64,000 bases of DNA, from the NCBI GenBank assembly GCA_000299095.1, contig CP003809.1, positions 1,236,001-1,300,000 of the forward strand, given 5' to 3'. A model generated the notes under the pieces. The model saw nothing but the letters and a program-made list of their open reading frames with translations. It was not told the DNA's origin and did no database searches. Of the stretch, positions 46,534 through 56,634 are shown piece after piece; positions within the stretch are counted from its first letter, which is position 1, and every line of letters begins with the position of its first letter. The position numbers and the translations under genes are program-made. This DNA comes from an alpha proteobacterium HIMB5. Lineage in GTDB: Bacteria; Pseudomonadota; Alphaproteobacteria; Pelagibacterales; Pelagibacteraceae.

Positions 46534-48342
46534 TTATCTACCAATTACAGTTTTACCTGCAGGTACACGACACTCATCAACCATTCTTTGAGTAGCAGCA
46601 TTAGGCGCTGAAGTCATTAAACTTACAACAACCATTGCAACTAAACTAACAGTAGATCCGAAGATACCAAATGTTAACTGTGTAATACCTAAGAAACCAG
46701 CTCCACCGTTACGTACCCAAATTAGATACGCAGCACCAGATACTAGACCTAATATCATACCAGCTATTGCACCTTCTCTGTTAGCTCTGTTCCACCATAC
46801 ACCAAGTACAAGTGGCCAGAATAAACCAGACATCGCAAAGTCAAAAGCCCAGATCACTGAACCTAAGATACCTTGGATTTCCATTGCTGCAATTGTAGCT
46901 CCAGCAAAACCAATTACTACAAGTAATACCCTTGCAACAACTAGTCTTTTTGCAGTTTCCGCTTTTGGATCAATGATCTTATAGTAAACATCATGTGATA
47001 TAGCGTTTGCAATTGCTAGAATTAAACCATCTGCTGTTGACATGGCAGCTGCCATACCACCGGCTGCAACTAGACCTGAGATTACATACGGTAATCCTGC
47101 TATTTCTGGTGTTGCTAATACAACGGCTTTACCACCCATGAAGAACTCGTTTAATTCAACAGTTCCATTTCCGTTAAAGTCGCTAATAAACATCAGATTA
47201 GCTTGGTTCCAGTTTTGGTACCAATCAATCGCTTGCACATCAGAAATTGATTTACCAATAATACCTGTAGGTAGTGATGGATCAATCAATGCTAATTTTG
47301 AAAGCGTCGCTAACATTGGTGCAGATGAATATAGTAGGAAGATAAAGAATACTGACCAACCTACTGATTTTCTAGCTGCTTTTACACTTGGTGTTGTAAA
47401 GTATCTCATCATCACGTGCGGTAATGAAGCTGTTCCCATCATCATCGCTAATGCTAATGAAATAAACGCCCAAGGTGAAGCATTTACTGCAGAGTGTGCT
47501 TTAGTTATTCCAGCTAAGCCTTTTGGTACTGTAGCAAGATCCTCTTTCGAGTTAGCCACAAATCCAAACTGCTGTTCTAAATCAGCTATTCTAGCTACTT
47601 CATCAGCTAACATGAAGTGTGGGAAGAAACCAGCACCAATTTTGTTACTGATCCAGAATACTGGAAGTAAATAAGCTATAATTAGTACAATGTACTGTGC
47701 AACTTGTGTCCAAGTTACTCCTCTCATACCACCTAGCATTGAACATAATAAAATACTTATTAATCCAACGTATACAGCGTATTGAAACGGAATATCTAGA
47801 GCAACAGATGCAATAGTACCTGTAGCGTTAATTTGTGCAGTCACATATGTAAATGAGGCAACAGTTAATACTATTACCGCACATAGTCTTGCTAAATTAC
47901 CACCGTATCTTGTACCAACGAAATCTGGAACTGTGTAACAGCCAAATTTTCTTAGGTATGGTGCTAATAAAGATGCAACTAACACGTAACCACCAGTCCA
48001 ACCCACAAGTAACGCCATGTAACCGTAACCTTTGAAGTAAATACCACCTGCCATTGCAACGAATGATGCACCAGACATCCAGTCTGCTGCAGTCGCCATA
48101 CCGTTGAATACAGTAGGTACTTGTCTTCCAGCTACGTAGTAAGCGTCAGCTTGAGCTGTACGTGATAGCCAACCAATTATTGCATAGATGGCTACTGTAA
48201 AAGCAACGAAACAAATTCCGATTGCTTTTGCAGACATACCAGCTGATTCTGCAATTGCCATTATGATTATGAAAGCTAAAAAACCTCCAGTATAGATTCC
48301 ATAAACTTTTGGCAAATTGTCTATAAAATTACCTTTTAACAT
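46534..48342 (-). CDS. Sodium:solute symporter large subunit (ActP-like, VC_2705 subfamily)
   Basis: 602 residues with 13 or so membrane helices of the SSS family. Seen: DAYYVAGRQVPTVFNGMATAADWMSGASF (sodium-site region), YVTAQINATGTI, MMGTASLPHVMMRYFTTPSVKAARKS, and GLVAAGGMAAAMSTADGLILAIANAISHD. Paired with a DUF4212 small subunit and close to acs, so acetate or a similar short carboxylate is the likely substrate (inference). One extramembrane loop carries an EF-hand-like calcium motif, DFNGNGTVELNEF (D388-E399). G+C-rich codons and a strong terminator point to high expression. Start overlaps the small subunit's stop (TAATG). Confidence 0.9.
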   Translation of the reverse strand: MLKGNFIDNLPKVYGIYTGGFLAFIIIMAIAESAGMSAKAIGICFVAFTVAIYAIIGWLSRTAQADAYYVAGRQVPTVFNGMATAADWMSGASFVAMAGGIYFKGYGYMALLVGWTGGYVLVASLLAPYLRKFGCYTVPDFVGTRYGGNLARLCAVIVLTVASFTYVTAQINATGTIASVALDIPFQYAVYVGLISILLCSMLGGMRGVTWTQVAQYIVLIIAYLLPVFWISNKIGAGFFPHFMLADEVARIADLEQQFGFVANSKEDLATVPKGLAGITKAHSAVNASPWAFISLALAMMMGTASLPHVMMRYFTTPSVKAARKSVGWSVFFIFLLYSSAPMLATLSKLALIDPSLPTGIIGKSISDVQAIDWYQNWNQANLMFISDFNGNGTVELNEFFMGGKAVVLATPEIAGLPYVISGLVAAGGMAAAMSTADGLILAIANAISHDVYYKIIDPKAETAKRLVVARVLLVVIGFAGATIAAMEIQGILGSVIWAFDFAMSGLFWPLVLGVWWNRANREGAIAGMILGLVSGAAYLIWVRNGGAGFLGITQLTFGIFGSTVSLVAMVVVSLMTSAPNAATQRMVDECRVPAGKTVIGR

Positions 48343-48602
48343 TAATCGCCTCCTTTTTCAGAAAAGCCGAACTCTTCATCAATTTTTTCTTGTCTGTTCG
48401 CAAACCAGAAAATTAGGATTACGAAAATTCCAAGAGAACCTTGACAAGTGAACCAATACGTTAGTGGATAACCAAAAGGTCCACCGACTTCGTTCATCTC
48501 AGCTCCAAAAAGGAAGATACCCATTGAGAACACAGCCCAGATTGCTAAAGTGATAAATAGCAATGCTCTGGTCTTTTCCCAGTGTTGTGCTTGTTTAGAC
48601 AT
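48342..48602 (-). CDS. DUF4212 small subunit of sodium:solute symporter
   Basis: 86 residues from the ATG at 48602, preceded by a strong AAGGAGAG ribosome site; an upstream start at 48635 is less likely. WEKTRALLFITLAIWAVFSMGIFLFGAEMNEVGG and YWFTCQGSLGIFVILIFWFANRQEKIDEEFGF are the two membrane helices of the DUF4212 family, always found with an SSS-type permease. Operon with the large subunit by TAATG overlap. Confidence 0.92.
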   Translation of the reverse strand: MSKQAQHWEKTRALLFITLAIWAVFSMGIFLFGAEMNEVGGPFGYPLTYWFTCQGSLGIFVILIFWFANRQEKIDEEFGFSEKGGD

Positions 48603-48726
48603 TATATCTCTCTCCTTGTTAGTTATAACTGGCAAAAACTCTAACCATTATGAAATGGATTTAAAGTGTAAAAATTGCTCAAAATAGGGACATTTTGCTC
48701 TATAACTGATAAAAAAGCCTAAATTT

Positions 48727-49350
48727 ATGTCAAAATACAAATTAACGTGGCGAGATTTGAAATTTTCAGATTTCAAAGTTTATTTATTTGCTTTGTTTAA
48801 AGCATTTATCCCTAAAAAAAAGTTAAAAAATTTAGATGATCTTGAGGAGTTTATTCAAACAAAGTCAGCGTGGGTAGCACAAGTTACTCTTTATAGTTAT
48901 TTAAAAACAAGAATGGGAACAAGGTACGTTTTACATTTCGAAAATGATGAGTTTATGAAGTCAGTTAATCTTGCAAAGTGGAATATTTATGCAGTTTCTC
49001 TTCAAGATTTAACTTTTTATGTATTTTCGTATTTAAAAATAAACTTTCAATTTCAAGATTTAGAAAAAGCAAAAGAGATTTTTAATAACATTTTAGATGA
49101 TGAAACTTCAAATAAGATGCCACAAGATATTATTGAAGAAACAAAAAGTACTTTTGAAGAAAGATTAGATAAAATGAATTGGGATAATCAAGTAAACGAT
49201 TATCCATTTAACCAAAGCGCACTCTCTTTATTCAAGTGGGCTCCAATAGCAGATGAATTAAAAAATCTTGACCGTAAAATCGTTTTAAACTCAATGATAT
49301 TAAAGTGGGATATTATAAAAAAAGAATTTAGTGAGAGAATTGAGTTTTAA
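48727..49350 (+). CDS. Uncharacterised protein in the acetate locus
   Basis: 207 residues that I do not recognise. Soluble and mixed alpha/beta in look, no signal peptide or membrane helix. Distinctive stretches are [70 protein letters not shown] and [30 protein letters not shown]. It is divergent from the symporter operon (124-base spacer) and converges on acs with a 4-base overlap, so it may be tied to acetate uptake or activation, but this rests on position alone. Confidence 0.75.
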   Translation: MSKYKLTWRDLKFSDFKVYLFALFKAFIPKKKLKNLDDLEEFIQTKSAWVAQVTLYSYLKTRMGTRYVLHFENDEFMKSVNLAKWNIYAVSLQDLTFYVFSYLKINFQFQDLEKAKEIFNNILDDETSNKMPQDIIEETKSTFEERLDKMNWDNQVNDYPFNQSALSLFKWAPIADELKNLDRKIVLNSMILKWDIIKKEFSERIEF

Positions 49351-51452
49351 ATATTTTTTCTATTTTCTACCAAACTATCTACAACAGATGGATCAGCTAA
49401 TGTAGTAGTATCACCTAGCTGATCATGTTCATTAGCAGCTATCTTTCTTAAAATTCTTCTCATGATTTTTCCAGATCTTGTTTTTGGTAAGCCAGGTGAA
49501 AAATGAATTATGTCAGGAGTTGCTAAAGGACCAATTTGTTTTCTAACCCAAAGTTTTAAGTCTCTTTCAAGTTCTCCATTTTCTTGCTCACCGGCATTTA
49601 AAGTAACATAACAATACAAACCATTACCTTTAATGTCGTGTGGATAGCCCACTACAGCAGCCTCAGCTACTTTTGGATGAGCTACAAATGCACTTTCAAT
49701 TTCGGCAGTTCCTAAATTATGTCCTGAAACGATGATAACATCATCAACTCTTCCTGTTATCCAGTAGTAGCCATCTTTGTCTCTTCTACACCCGTCTCCA
49801 GTGAAATATTTTCCATCAAATTGAGAGAAATAAGTATCTATAAATCTTTGATGATCACCATAAACAGTTCTCATTTGGCCTGGCCAAGATTGAGAAATAC
49901 ACAATCTACCTTCACCAGCTCCTTTGATTTCATTTCCATCTTTATCAACTAATGATGGCTTAATTCCATAGAATGGTTTTGTTGCTGAACCTGGTTTTAG
50001 GTTGATAGCACCAGTTTGGGGTGCAATCATTATTCCACCAGTTTCTGTTTGCCACCAAGTATCAACAATTGGGCATTTTGAATTTCCAACTGTTTTATAA
50101 TACCACATCCATGCTTCTGGATTAATTGGCTCACCTACAGTTCCCAAAAGTTTTAAAGATTTTCTAGAAGTTTTTTTAACAGGTCCATCACCTTCTCTCA
50201 TTAGCGCTCTTATAGCTGTTGGAGCTGTGTAAAAAATATTCACTTTGTATTTATCAATTATTTGCCACCACCTTGAGCTATCCGGATAAGTTGGTATTCC
50301 TTCGAACATTATTGTTGTTGCTCCGTTAGCTAGAGGACCATAAATGATATAACTATGACCTGTCACCCAACCAATATCAGCTGTACACCAATAAATATCT
50401 TTTGGTTTATAATTGAAAATATATTCGTGTGTCATCGAAGCATACACCATATAACCACCTGTTGTATGAAGAACCCCTTTAGGTTTGCCTGTTGAACCAG
50501 ATGTATAAAGTATGAACATCGGATCTTCTGCGTTCATTTCTTCAGGTTCACAATGATTAGATACATCTTTAATTAATTCATCATACCAAACGTCTCTGTC
50601 GTAATCCCAGCTTACAGAATTACCTGTTCTTTTAACTACAATACATTTTTTTACGTTTGGACAACTTCTTAAAGCTTCATCTGTAATTTCTTTTAAAGGA
50701 ATAGTTTTTCCACCTCTTACTCCTTCATCAGCTGTGATTATATATTCAGACTCACAATCATTAACTCTTCCAGAAATAGAGTCTGCTGAAAATCCACCAA
50801 AAATTATAGAATGAATTGCTCCAATTCTTGTACAAGCCAACATAAGAACAGCAAGTTCAGGTATCATAGTTAAATAAATTGTTACTCTGTCACCTTTTTT
50901 AATTCCTAATTTCTTAAGACCATTAGCTGCTTTTGAAACTTTTTGATGTAGTTGTTTATATGAAATTTTTTGTGTATCTTTTGGATCGTCACCCACCCAA
51001 ATAATTGCAGTTTCATCTTTTTTATTTTCTAAATGTCTATCTATGCAATTTGCCGAAGCATTAAGCGTTCCATCTTCGAACCATTTAATTCTAACATCAG
51101 TATTACTGTATTTTACATCTTTAATTTTAGAATAAGGTTTGATCCAGGTAATTCTTTTTCCTTCCTTCGCCCAAAATTCATTATTATTTTTTATAGAGTC
51201 ATTATATTTCTTTGTATACTGTGCTTTACTTGCTAAGCTGTTTTTTACCCATTCAGATCTTGTCTTCAAAACAAGTTCCTGTTCTTTATTTTCTAAATTT
51301 TTTTTAATTCTTTTTTTGGTTTTTTTCTTTGATGACTTAGTTTTATTAGAAATTTTTTTTCTAGTTTTACTTTTTTTTACTTTTTTAAATTTTTTTTTTT
51401 TGACTTTTTTAGATGTTTTTTTTTTAGTTTTTCTTTTTTTCTTTTTAGTCAT
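49347..51452 (-). CDS. acs: Acetyl-CoA synthetase with lysine-rich N-terminal extension
   Basis: 701 residues. From about residue 66 it is a normal Acs: [41 protein letters not shown] (AMP-binding P-loop), [40 protein letters not shown] and [16 protein letters not shown] with the catalytic, acetylation-regulated Lys. It makes acetyl-CoA from acetate, ATP and CoA. The first 50 residues hold 29 Lys and 3 Arg, an extension foreign to the family. A TTG at 51269 (Leu62), 8 bases after AGGA, could start a conventional-length protein. The ATG at 51452 is 1 base after the EVE-gene stop. Confidence 0.95.
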   Translation of the reverse strand: MTKKKKRKTKKKTSKKVKKKKFKKVKKSKTRKKISNKTKSSKKKTKKRIKKNLENKEQELVLKTRSEWVKNSLASKAQYTKKYNDSIKNNNEFWAKEGKRITWIKPYSKIKDVKYSNTDVRIKWFEDGTLNASANCIDRHLENKKDETAIIWVGDDPKDTQKISYKQLHQKVSKAANGLKKLGIKKGDRVTIYLTMIPELAVLMLACTRIGAIHSIIFGGFSADSISGRVNDCESEYIITADEGVRGGKTIPLKEITDEALRSCPNVKKCIVVKRTGNSVSWDYDRDVWYDELIKDVSNHCEPEEMNAEDPMFILYTSGSTGKPKGVLHTTGGYMVYASMTHEYIFNYKPKDIYWCTADIGWVTGHSYIIYGPLANGATTIMFEGIPTYPDSSRWWQIIDKYKVNIFYTAPTAIRALMREGDGPVKKTSRKSLKLLGTVGEPINPEAWMWYYKTVGNSKCPIVDTWWQTETGGIMIAPQTGAINLKPGSATKPFYGIKPSLVDKDGNEIKGAGEGRLCISQSWPGQMRTVYGDHQRFIDTYFSQFDGKYFTGDGCRRDKDGYYWITGRVDDVIIVSGHNLGTAEIESAFVAHPKVAEAAVVGYPHDIKGNGLYCYVTLNAGEQENGELERDLKLWVRKQIGPLATPDIIHFSPGLPKTRSGKIMRRILRKIAANEHDQLGDTTTLADPSVVDSLVENRKNI

Positions 51453-51453
51453 T

Positions 51454-51867
51454 CTATCTTTTACTCATTCTGTTAAGAATTTTCCAGCTTTTAGAATCAA
51501 TTTTCATTACTGATAATCTACTTTGTTTAATTAAAGGTAATTGGCTTAGATCCTTAATTTTCTTAATTTCCTCTAATTTTACTGGTTTCTGAAATTTTTC
51601 TTTGAATTTTACGGTCACTGCTACAAATCTCCCGGTTTTATCGGTTTTATCCCTGTAAGCTTCTTTTATAACTTTAACGACTCCAACTATTTCTTTCCCA
51701 ACATTAGAATGATAAAAAAAACAAAGATCACCTATTTTCATACTTTTCAGGTTGTTTGCAGCTTGATAGTTTCTTACTCCATCCCAAGGAGCACCTTCTG
51801 CTCCAGCTTTTATTTGTTGATCTAAAGACCAAACATCAGGCTCTGACTTTAATAACCAATAATTCAT
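51454..51867 (-). CDS. EVE-domain protein
   Basis: 137 residues, a single EVE domain: [68 protein letters not shown] is a PUA-like fold thought to bind modified bases in DNA or RNA; bacterial single-domain members have no settled role. Upstream of acs by 1 base, hence co-transcribed. Confidence 0.92.
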   Translation of the reverse strand: MNYWLLKSEPDVWSLDQQIKAGAEGAPWDGVRNYQAANNLKSMKIGDLCFFYHSNVGKEIVGVVKVIKEAYRDKTDKTGRFVAVTVKFKEKFQKPVKLEEIKKIKDLSQLPLIKQSRLSVMKIDSKSWKILNRMSKR

Positions 51868-51918
51868 AATTATAATCTGTTAAGAATAAAATATTTTGAA
51901 TATATTATAAATATACTT

Positions 51919-53892
51919 ATGAGCTCTGAATTATCAAATTTAATTGACCTATATAAAAATAAAAAGTTTCTTCGGGCTGAAAAAAAATGCTCAGAATTAA
52001 TTAAAAAAGTGAAACCCAATCATGATTTGTTAAATCTATATGCAATTATTTTATTTGAATTAAAAAAATATGAACAATCAATTGTTCAATTGAAAAAGTC
52101 AATTGAAATAAATCCAAATTATTTTCAAGGTTATAATAGTCTTGGAAATGTGTTTTTAAAAAAAAATGAACTTGATGAAGCAATTAAAAATTATGATAAA
52201 GCAATTGAACTTAAAAATGACTATTTTGAAGCTTACCATAATAGAGGTAATGCATACCTGAAATTAAAAAAAAAAGACAAAGCTATAAATAATTATAATT
52301 TGTCTACAAAGTATAATCCAAATTATTTAGCCGCCTATAAAAGCAAAGTAGACTTATATTATAACTTTAAGAATTATGAACAAGCTTTGATTGAAATAGA
52401 AAATGTTTTAAGATTAGATCCAAGCAATGATAAGATGTACCACAAAAAAGGAGATATCTTTACAGAAAAAAATCAATTAGATTTAGCATTAAGAAATTAT
52501 GAAAACGCATATACTTTAAATCCTGACAAAGCATTTTTGCTAGGCAGTATTCAAATAACAAAAAATAAAATGTGTTATTGGAATGATTTTTTTCAATTAA
52601 AGAAAGAAGTAGAAAATAAAATTTTAGAAAATAAAAAAATTTCACCACCTTATACAGTAACTACAATTTATGACTCTCCTAAACTTCAACTAGAATGTAG
52701 TAAGGTTTGGCAAAGTGAATATAAATTTGAAAATAAAATAAATTTTAGATTTAATAAAAAATTTTCAAAAAAAATAAAAATTGGATTTTTTTCAGCAGAT
52801 TTTAGAACACATGCCATGGGTCATTTAATGGTAAAAATGTTAGAGCAACATGATAAATCTATGTTTGAGCTTTATGGATTTTATTTTGGCCCTAAACTAA
52901 ATCCAAGTGATGAATTACAAAATAGAATAATTAAATGTTTTAGTAATTTTATAGAAATTAGTTTAATGACAGATTTAGAGGTAACGGAACTTTGCAGAAA
53001 ACTTGATATAGATATAGCGGTTGATTTTATGTGTTATACTGGAGACTATAATCGTTTTGGAGTATTTCTTCAAAGAGCTGCACCAATACAAGTCAATTTT
53101 TTAGGGTATCCTGGCACATCAGGATCAAAATGTATGGATTACATAGTTGCTGATAAAACTTTAATAACAGAAGACGAAAAAAAATTTTATTCAGAAAAAA
53201 TAATTTACCTACCAGACACTTATCAGCCCAATGAAGACTTAAAGAAAGTTTCTGTAAATTCAATAAGCAAACAATCACTTGGTTTAACCGAAGGATCATT
53301 TGTTTTCTGTTGTTTTAATTCTCATCAAAAAATTAATCCAATTATTTTTGATGTATGGCTTGAAATTTTAAAAAAAACAGAAAAGAGTGTTCTGTGGTTA
53401 CTGAAAGATAATAAATTCTCAGAAAAAAATATCAAATTATACTGTGAAAAAAATAAAGTAGACCCAGATAGATTAATATTTGCAGATCGCGTAGAGTTAG
53501 AGGATCATTTACAGAGAATTCAATATGCAGATTTATTTTTAGACACCTTTCCATATAATGCACATACGACTTGCAGTGATGCGTTAAGGATGAATATTCC
53601 TGTTTTAACCTTAAAAGGAAACTCTTTTGCTAGCAGAGTTGCCTCTAGTCTTCTCAATTCTCTTGATCTAAGTGAATTAATAACCCATGATTTAAATAAT
53701 TATAAAGATGCTGCTTTAAAGATATATAAAGACCCTAGTTATTTAAAAAGTCTTAATGAAAAAATAAAGAATAATAAAGTTAAGTCTAATTTATTTAATT
53801 CCAAAATTTACACAAAAAATATTGAAAAGGCCTATCAGTCAATTTATAAAAATTATATTGATGGTAATAAACCACAAGACTTAGAGTTATAG
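51919..53892 (+). CDS. TPR-repeat GT41 (O-GlcNAc transferase-like) glycosyltransferase
   Basis: 657 residues. Residues 1-215 form about six tetratricopeptide repeats (for example YNSLGNVFLKKNELDEAIKNYDKAIEL and YHNRGNAYLKLKKKDKAINNY). The rest is a GT41 domain: IGFFSADFRTHAMGHLM, DIAVDFMCYTGDYNRFGVFLQRAAPIQVNFLGYPGTSG, FCCFNSHQKINPIIFDVWLEIL, and LFLDTFPYNAHTTCSDALRMNIPVLTLKG (UDP-sugar site). Probably glycosylates a protein or surface structure, target unknown. It overlaps tsaD by 6 bases at the 3' end. Confidence 0.9.
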   Translation: MSSELSNLIDLYKNKKFLRAEKKCSELIKKVKPNHDLLNLYAIILFELKKYEQSIVQLKKSIEINPNYFQGYNSLGNVFLKKNELDEAIKNYDKAIELKNDYFEAYHNRGNAYLKLKKKDKAINNYNLSTKYNPNYLAAYKSKVDLYYNFKNYEQALIEIENVLRLDPSNDKMYHKKGDIFTEKNQLDLALRNYENAYTLNPDKAFLLGSIQITKNKMCYWNDFFQLKKEVENKILENKKISPPYTVTTIYDSPKLQLECSKVWQSEYKFENKINFRFNKKFSKKIKIGFFSADFRTHAMGHLMVKMLEQHDKSMFELYGFYFGPKLNPSDELQNRIIKCFSNFIEISLMTDLEVTELCRKLDIDIAVDFMCYTGDYNRFGVFLQRAAPIQVNFLGYPGTSGSKCMDYIVADKTLITEDEKKFYSEKIIYLPDTYQPNEDLKKVSVNSISKQSLGLTEGSFVFCCFNSHQKINPIIFDVWLEILKKTEKSVLWLLKDNKFSEKNIKLYCEKNKVDPDRLIFADRVELEDHLQRIQYADLFLDTFPYNAHTTCSDALRMNIPVLTLKGNSFASRVASSLLNSLDLSELITHDLNNYKDAALKIYKDPSYLKSLNEKIKNNKVKSNLFNSKIYTKNIEKAYQSIYKNYIDGNKPQDLEL

Positions 53893-54960
53893 TTTTACTC
53901 CCGCGCCTTTTAAAAATTTAGCGCTTTTATCTAACTGCCACCTTGGATTAGCAGCATAGTCTAGAGTATTAAATTCTTTATTTTTGTATTTTTCTAAACC
54001 AACCATAGCAATCATTGCAGCATTATCACCACACAATTCTTTTGAAGGAAATATAGGCTCATATTTTCTCTCATTACAAAGATCAGAAAACATTATTCTA
54101 AGTTCTTTATTTGCTGCAACACCACCAGCTATCACAAATTTTTTATTTTTATTTTTTGTTAATTTTTCAAACTCATCAAAAGCAATGTTAGTTTTTTTAT
54201 ACATAATTTGTTTTATTGTTTCTTGAAATGAAGCTGCAATATCAAATTTATCTTGTTCTGATTTTATTGTTTTTGACAGTTTTAATATTGCTGTTTTTAG
54301 ACCTGCGAATGAAAGATTACAACCACCTCTATTAATTATAGGTTTCGGTAATTTGTATCTATTAGGATCTCCCTTTTTAGCCAACACTTCTATCTGTGGA
54401 CCACCCGGAAATTCAATGTTTAGTAATTTAGCAGTTTTGTCAAACGCCTCACCTAATGCATCATCGATAGTGGTACCTAAACGTTGATAACTTCCAAGTT
54501 TGTTTATACTTAAATATTGTGAATGACCACCAGAAATTAAAAGTAACAAATAAGGATAATTTAAGTTTGCATTTAGTTTTGGACTAAGCGCATGACCCTC
54601 TAAATGATTAACAGCAATAAATGGTTTTTTAATACAGTTAGCAAAACTTTTTCCAAAACTTAGACCTACCGATAGACAAACAACTAGTCCTGGACCTGCT
54701 GTTGAAGCAACTGCATCAATTTCATTAGCTTTAATCCTACTGTCATTAATTGCTTTTTTTGTAATTAGATCAATTTTCTCTAAATGAGATCTAGCTGCTA
54801 ACTCAGGAACTACACCTCCAAATTCCTTATGAACATCAATCTGACTTGATATTATGTTTGATAATATAATAGGTTTACCGTTTTTATCTTCAGTTAGTAT
54901 TGCTGCAGCTGTTTCGTCACAACTAGATTCGATTCCAAGAATTATTGGTTTTTTTGTCAT
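53887..54960 (-). CDS. tsaD: tRNA N6-threonylcarbamoyladenosine synthase subunit TsaD
   Basis: 357 residues. ILGIESSCDETAAAIL, GGVVPELAARSHLEKI, AFIAVNHLEGHALSP (metal-binding His pair), LLLISGGHSQYL, GTTIDDALGEAFDKTAKLL, and FVIAGGVAANKELR with CGDNAAMIAMVG. Transfers threonylcarbamoyl to A37 of ANN-decoding tRNAs. Divergent from hemC (53-base spacer), as in most alphaproteobacteria. Confidence 0.98.
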   Translation of the reverse strand: MTKKPIILGIESSCDETAAAILTEDKNGKPIILSNIISSQIDVHKEFGGVVPELAARSHLEKIDLITKKAINDSRIKANEIDAVASTAGPGLVVCLSVGLSFGKSFANCIKKPFIAVNHLEGHALSPKLNANLNYPYLLLLISGGHSQYLSINKLGSYQRLGTTIDDALGEAFDKTAKLLNIEFPGGPQIEVLAKKGDPNRYKLPKPIINRGGCNLSFAGLKTAILKLSKTIKSEQDKFDIAASFQETIKQIMYKKTNIAFDEFEKLTKNKNKKFVIAGGVAANKELRIMFSDLCNERKYEPIFPSKELCGDNAAMIAMVGLEKYKNKEFNTLDYAANPRWQLDKSAKFLKGAGVKL

Positions 54961-55013
54961 AAAATAAATTATTATAAATTGTAAAATCTGAATAAAAAAG
55001 TGAATTTAAAAAT

Positions 55014-55934
55014 ATGAATAAAGAAATAATTATTGGAACCCGAGGAAGTAAACTTGCATTGATTTATGCACAAAAGGTAAAAGATCAACTTATAAAACTT
55101 GCCAATATTTCAGATGAACAAATTAAATTAAAAGAAATTGTAACAAAAGGCGATCAAGTAAAAGACAAAAGACTCTCTGAAATTGGAGGGAAGGGCTTAT
55201 TTTCCAAAAATATTGAAATTGAATTATTAGAAGGCAATATAGATGTTGCTGTTCATGCACTTAAAGATATGCCCGCTAATGAAACTAAAAATTTATCTAC
55301 ATATGCTTATTTAAAAAGAAATGATCCAAGAGAAGTTTTCATTGCTAAAAATAATAAAAAAATTAGTGAACTAAATTTCAATGCAATTGTAGGCACGTCG
55401 TCATATAGAAGAGAGTTTCAAATTAAAAAAATTAGAAATGACTTAGAAAGCAAGTTGATAAGAGGAAATGTAGACACAAGAATTAGAAAATTAGATGAAG
55501 GCCAATATGATGCTATAATGTTATCTTATGCAGGATTGGATGCTTTGAGTTTAAATAGTAGAATTTCTCAAACATTTTCCGTATCAGAAATATTACCAAG
55601 TGCAGGACAAGGTATTATAGCGTTACAATGTAGGTCAGATGATCAGGAAATTAAAACAACACTTAATAAAATAAACGATCATCATACAAAATTAAGAGCA
55701 ATCACAGAAAGAAATGTATTAAAAGTTTTAGATGGTGATTGTGAAACAGCTGTTGGCGTACATTCTGTAATTGAAGAAGACAAAATAACTCTTGAGGCAG
55801 AATTGTTTTCTTTAGATGGCACACAAAGATTTTATGAAAAAAAAAGTTCAAATATTTTAAATTGTGAAAAATTAGGTATAGAGGTCGGTAAAATTTTAAA
55901 AGAAAAATCAAAAGATAGTTACAAAAAAAAATAA
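55014..55934 (+). CDS. hemC: Hydroxymethylbilane synthase (porphobilinogen deaminase)
   Basis: 306 residues. IIGTRGSKLALIYAQKV, EIVTKGDQVKDKRLSEIGGKGLFSKNIEIELLEGNIDVAVHALKDMP, GTSSYRREFQIK, IRGNVDTRIRKL, and LDGDCETAVGVH, whose Cys holds the dipyrromethane cofactor. Joins four porphobilinogens. Overlaps hemD by 1 base (TAATG). It serves the same haem pathway as hemE/H/J elsewhere in the window. Confidence 0.98.
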   Translation: MNKEIIIGTRGSKLALIYAQKVKDQLIKLANISDEQIKLKEIVTKGDQVKDKRLSEIGGKGLFSKNIEIELLEGNIDVAVHALKDMPANETKNLSTYAYLKRNDPREVFIAKNNKKISELNFNAIVGTSSYRREFQIKKIRNDLESKLIRGNVDTRIRKLDEGQYDAIMLSYAGLDALSLNSRISQTFSVSEILPSAGQGIIALQCRSDDQEIKTTLNKINDHHTKLRAITERNVLKVLDGDCETAVGVHSVIEEDKITLEAELFSLDGTQRFYEKKSSNILNCEKLGIEVGKILKEKSKDSYKKK

Positions 55935-56632
55935 TGCATATTTTATTAACAAGACCAATAGATGACAGTATTGAAATGATAGAAAAATTTAAATCACTAG
56001 GTCATGATGTGTCTCATCTACCATTATTAAATATAGAAAAAGTAAATCATGAAAATTTCAATTTTAATAATTACGATGCATTTATTTTTTCAAGCTCCAA
56101 TTCAATTAAATTTCTGGACATAAAAAATATAAATAAAAATATCAAATGTTTTTCAGTAGGGTCTGCAACTGAAAAAAAAATTCGCGCGCTAGGATTTCAA
56201 AATGTAATACCTGCTGAAGGCAGTGTTAATAGCTTGATAGAAATTATTCAAAATAATTTTGATACTTCAGACGGTAAATTATTATATATCAGTGGTGAAA
56301 CTATTGCTTATGAATTAGACAAAGATTTAAAAAACAAAGGATACAATATTGATAGATTAATTAATTACAAAACAAGTCATAATTATTTTAACGATATTAA
56401 TTTTATTAAAGAGTTAAAAAAAAAAATACCAAATATTGTTTATATTTATTCTGAAAATAGTGCGAAAAGTTTTTTGAAATTCATTAATAATTCAGGCTTG
56501 AAAGATGATTGGATGGATACAAACTTAATGTGTATGGGCGAAAAAGCATCTACAATACTTAATGAGATAAAATGGAAAAAAATTTTTCTTTTTAATCCTG
56601 GAGAAGAAGAGTTTTTGTTATATAAAATTTAA
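55934..56632 (+). CDS. hemD: Uroporphyrinogen-III synthase
   Basis: 232 residues. This poorly conserved family is recognised by ILLTRPIDDSIEMIEKFKSLGHDVSHLPLLNIEKV, DAFIFSSSNSIKFL, FSVGSATEKKIRALGF and YSENSAKSFLKFI, together with its place directly after hemC. Cyclises hydroxymethylbilane with ring-D inversion. Ends 2 bases before the MscS-type gene. Confidence 0.9.
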   Translation: MHILLTRPIDDSIEMIEKFKSLGHDVSHLPLLNIEKVNHENFNFNNYDAFIFSSSNSIKFLDIKNINKNIKCFSVGSATEKKIRALGFQNVIPAEGSVNSLIEIIQNNFDTSDGKLLYISGETIAYELDKDLKNKGYNIDRLINYKTSHNYFNDINFIKELKKKIPNIVYIYSENSAKSFLKFINNSGLKDDWMDTNLMCMGEKASTILNEIKWKKIFLFNPGEEEFLLYKI

Positions 56633-56634
56633 TT

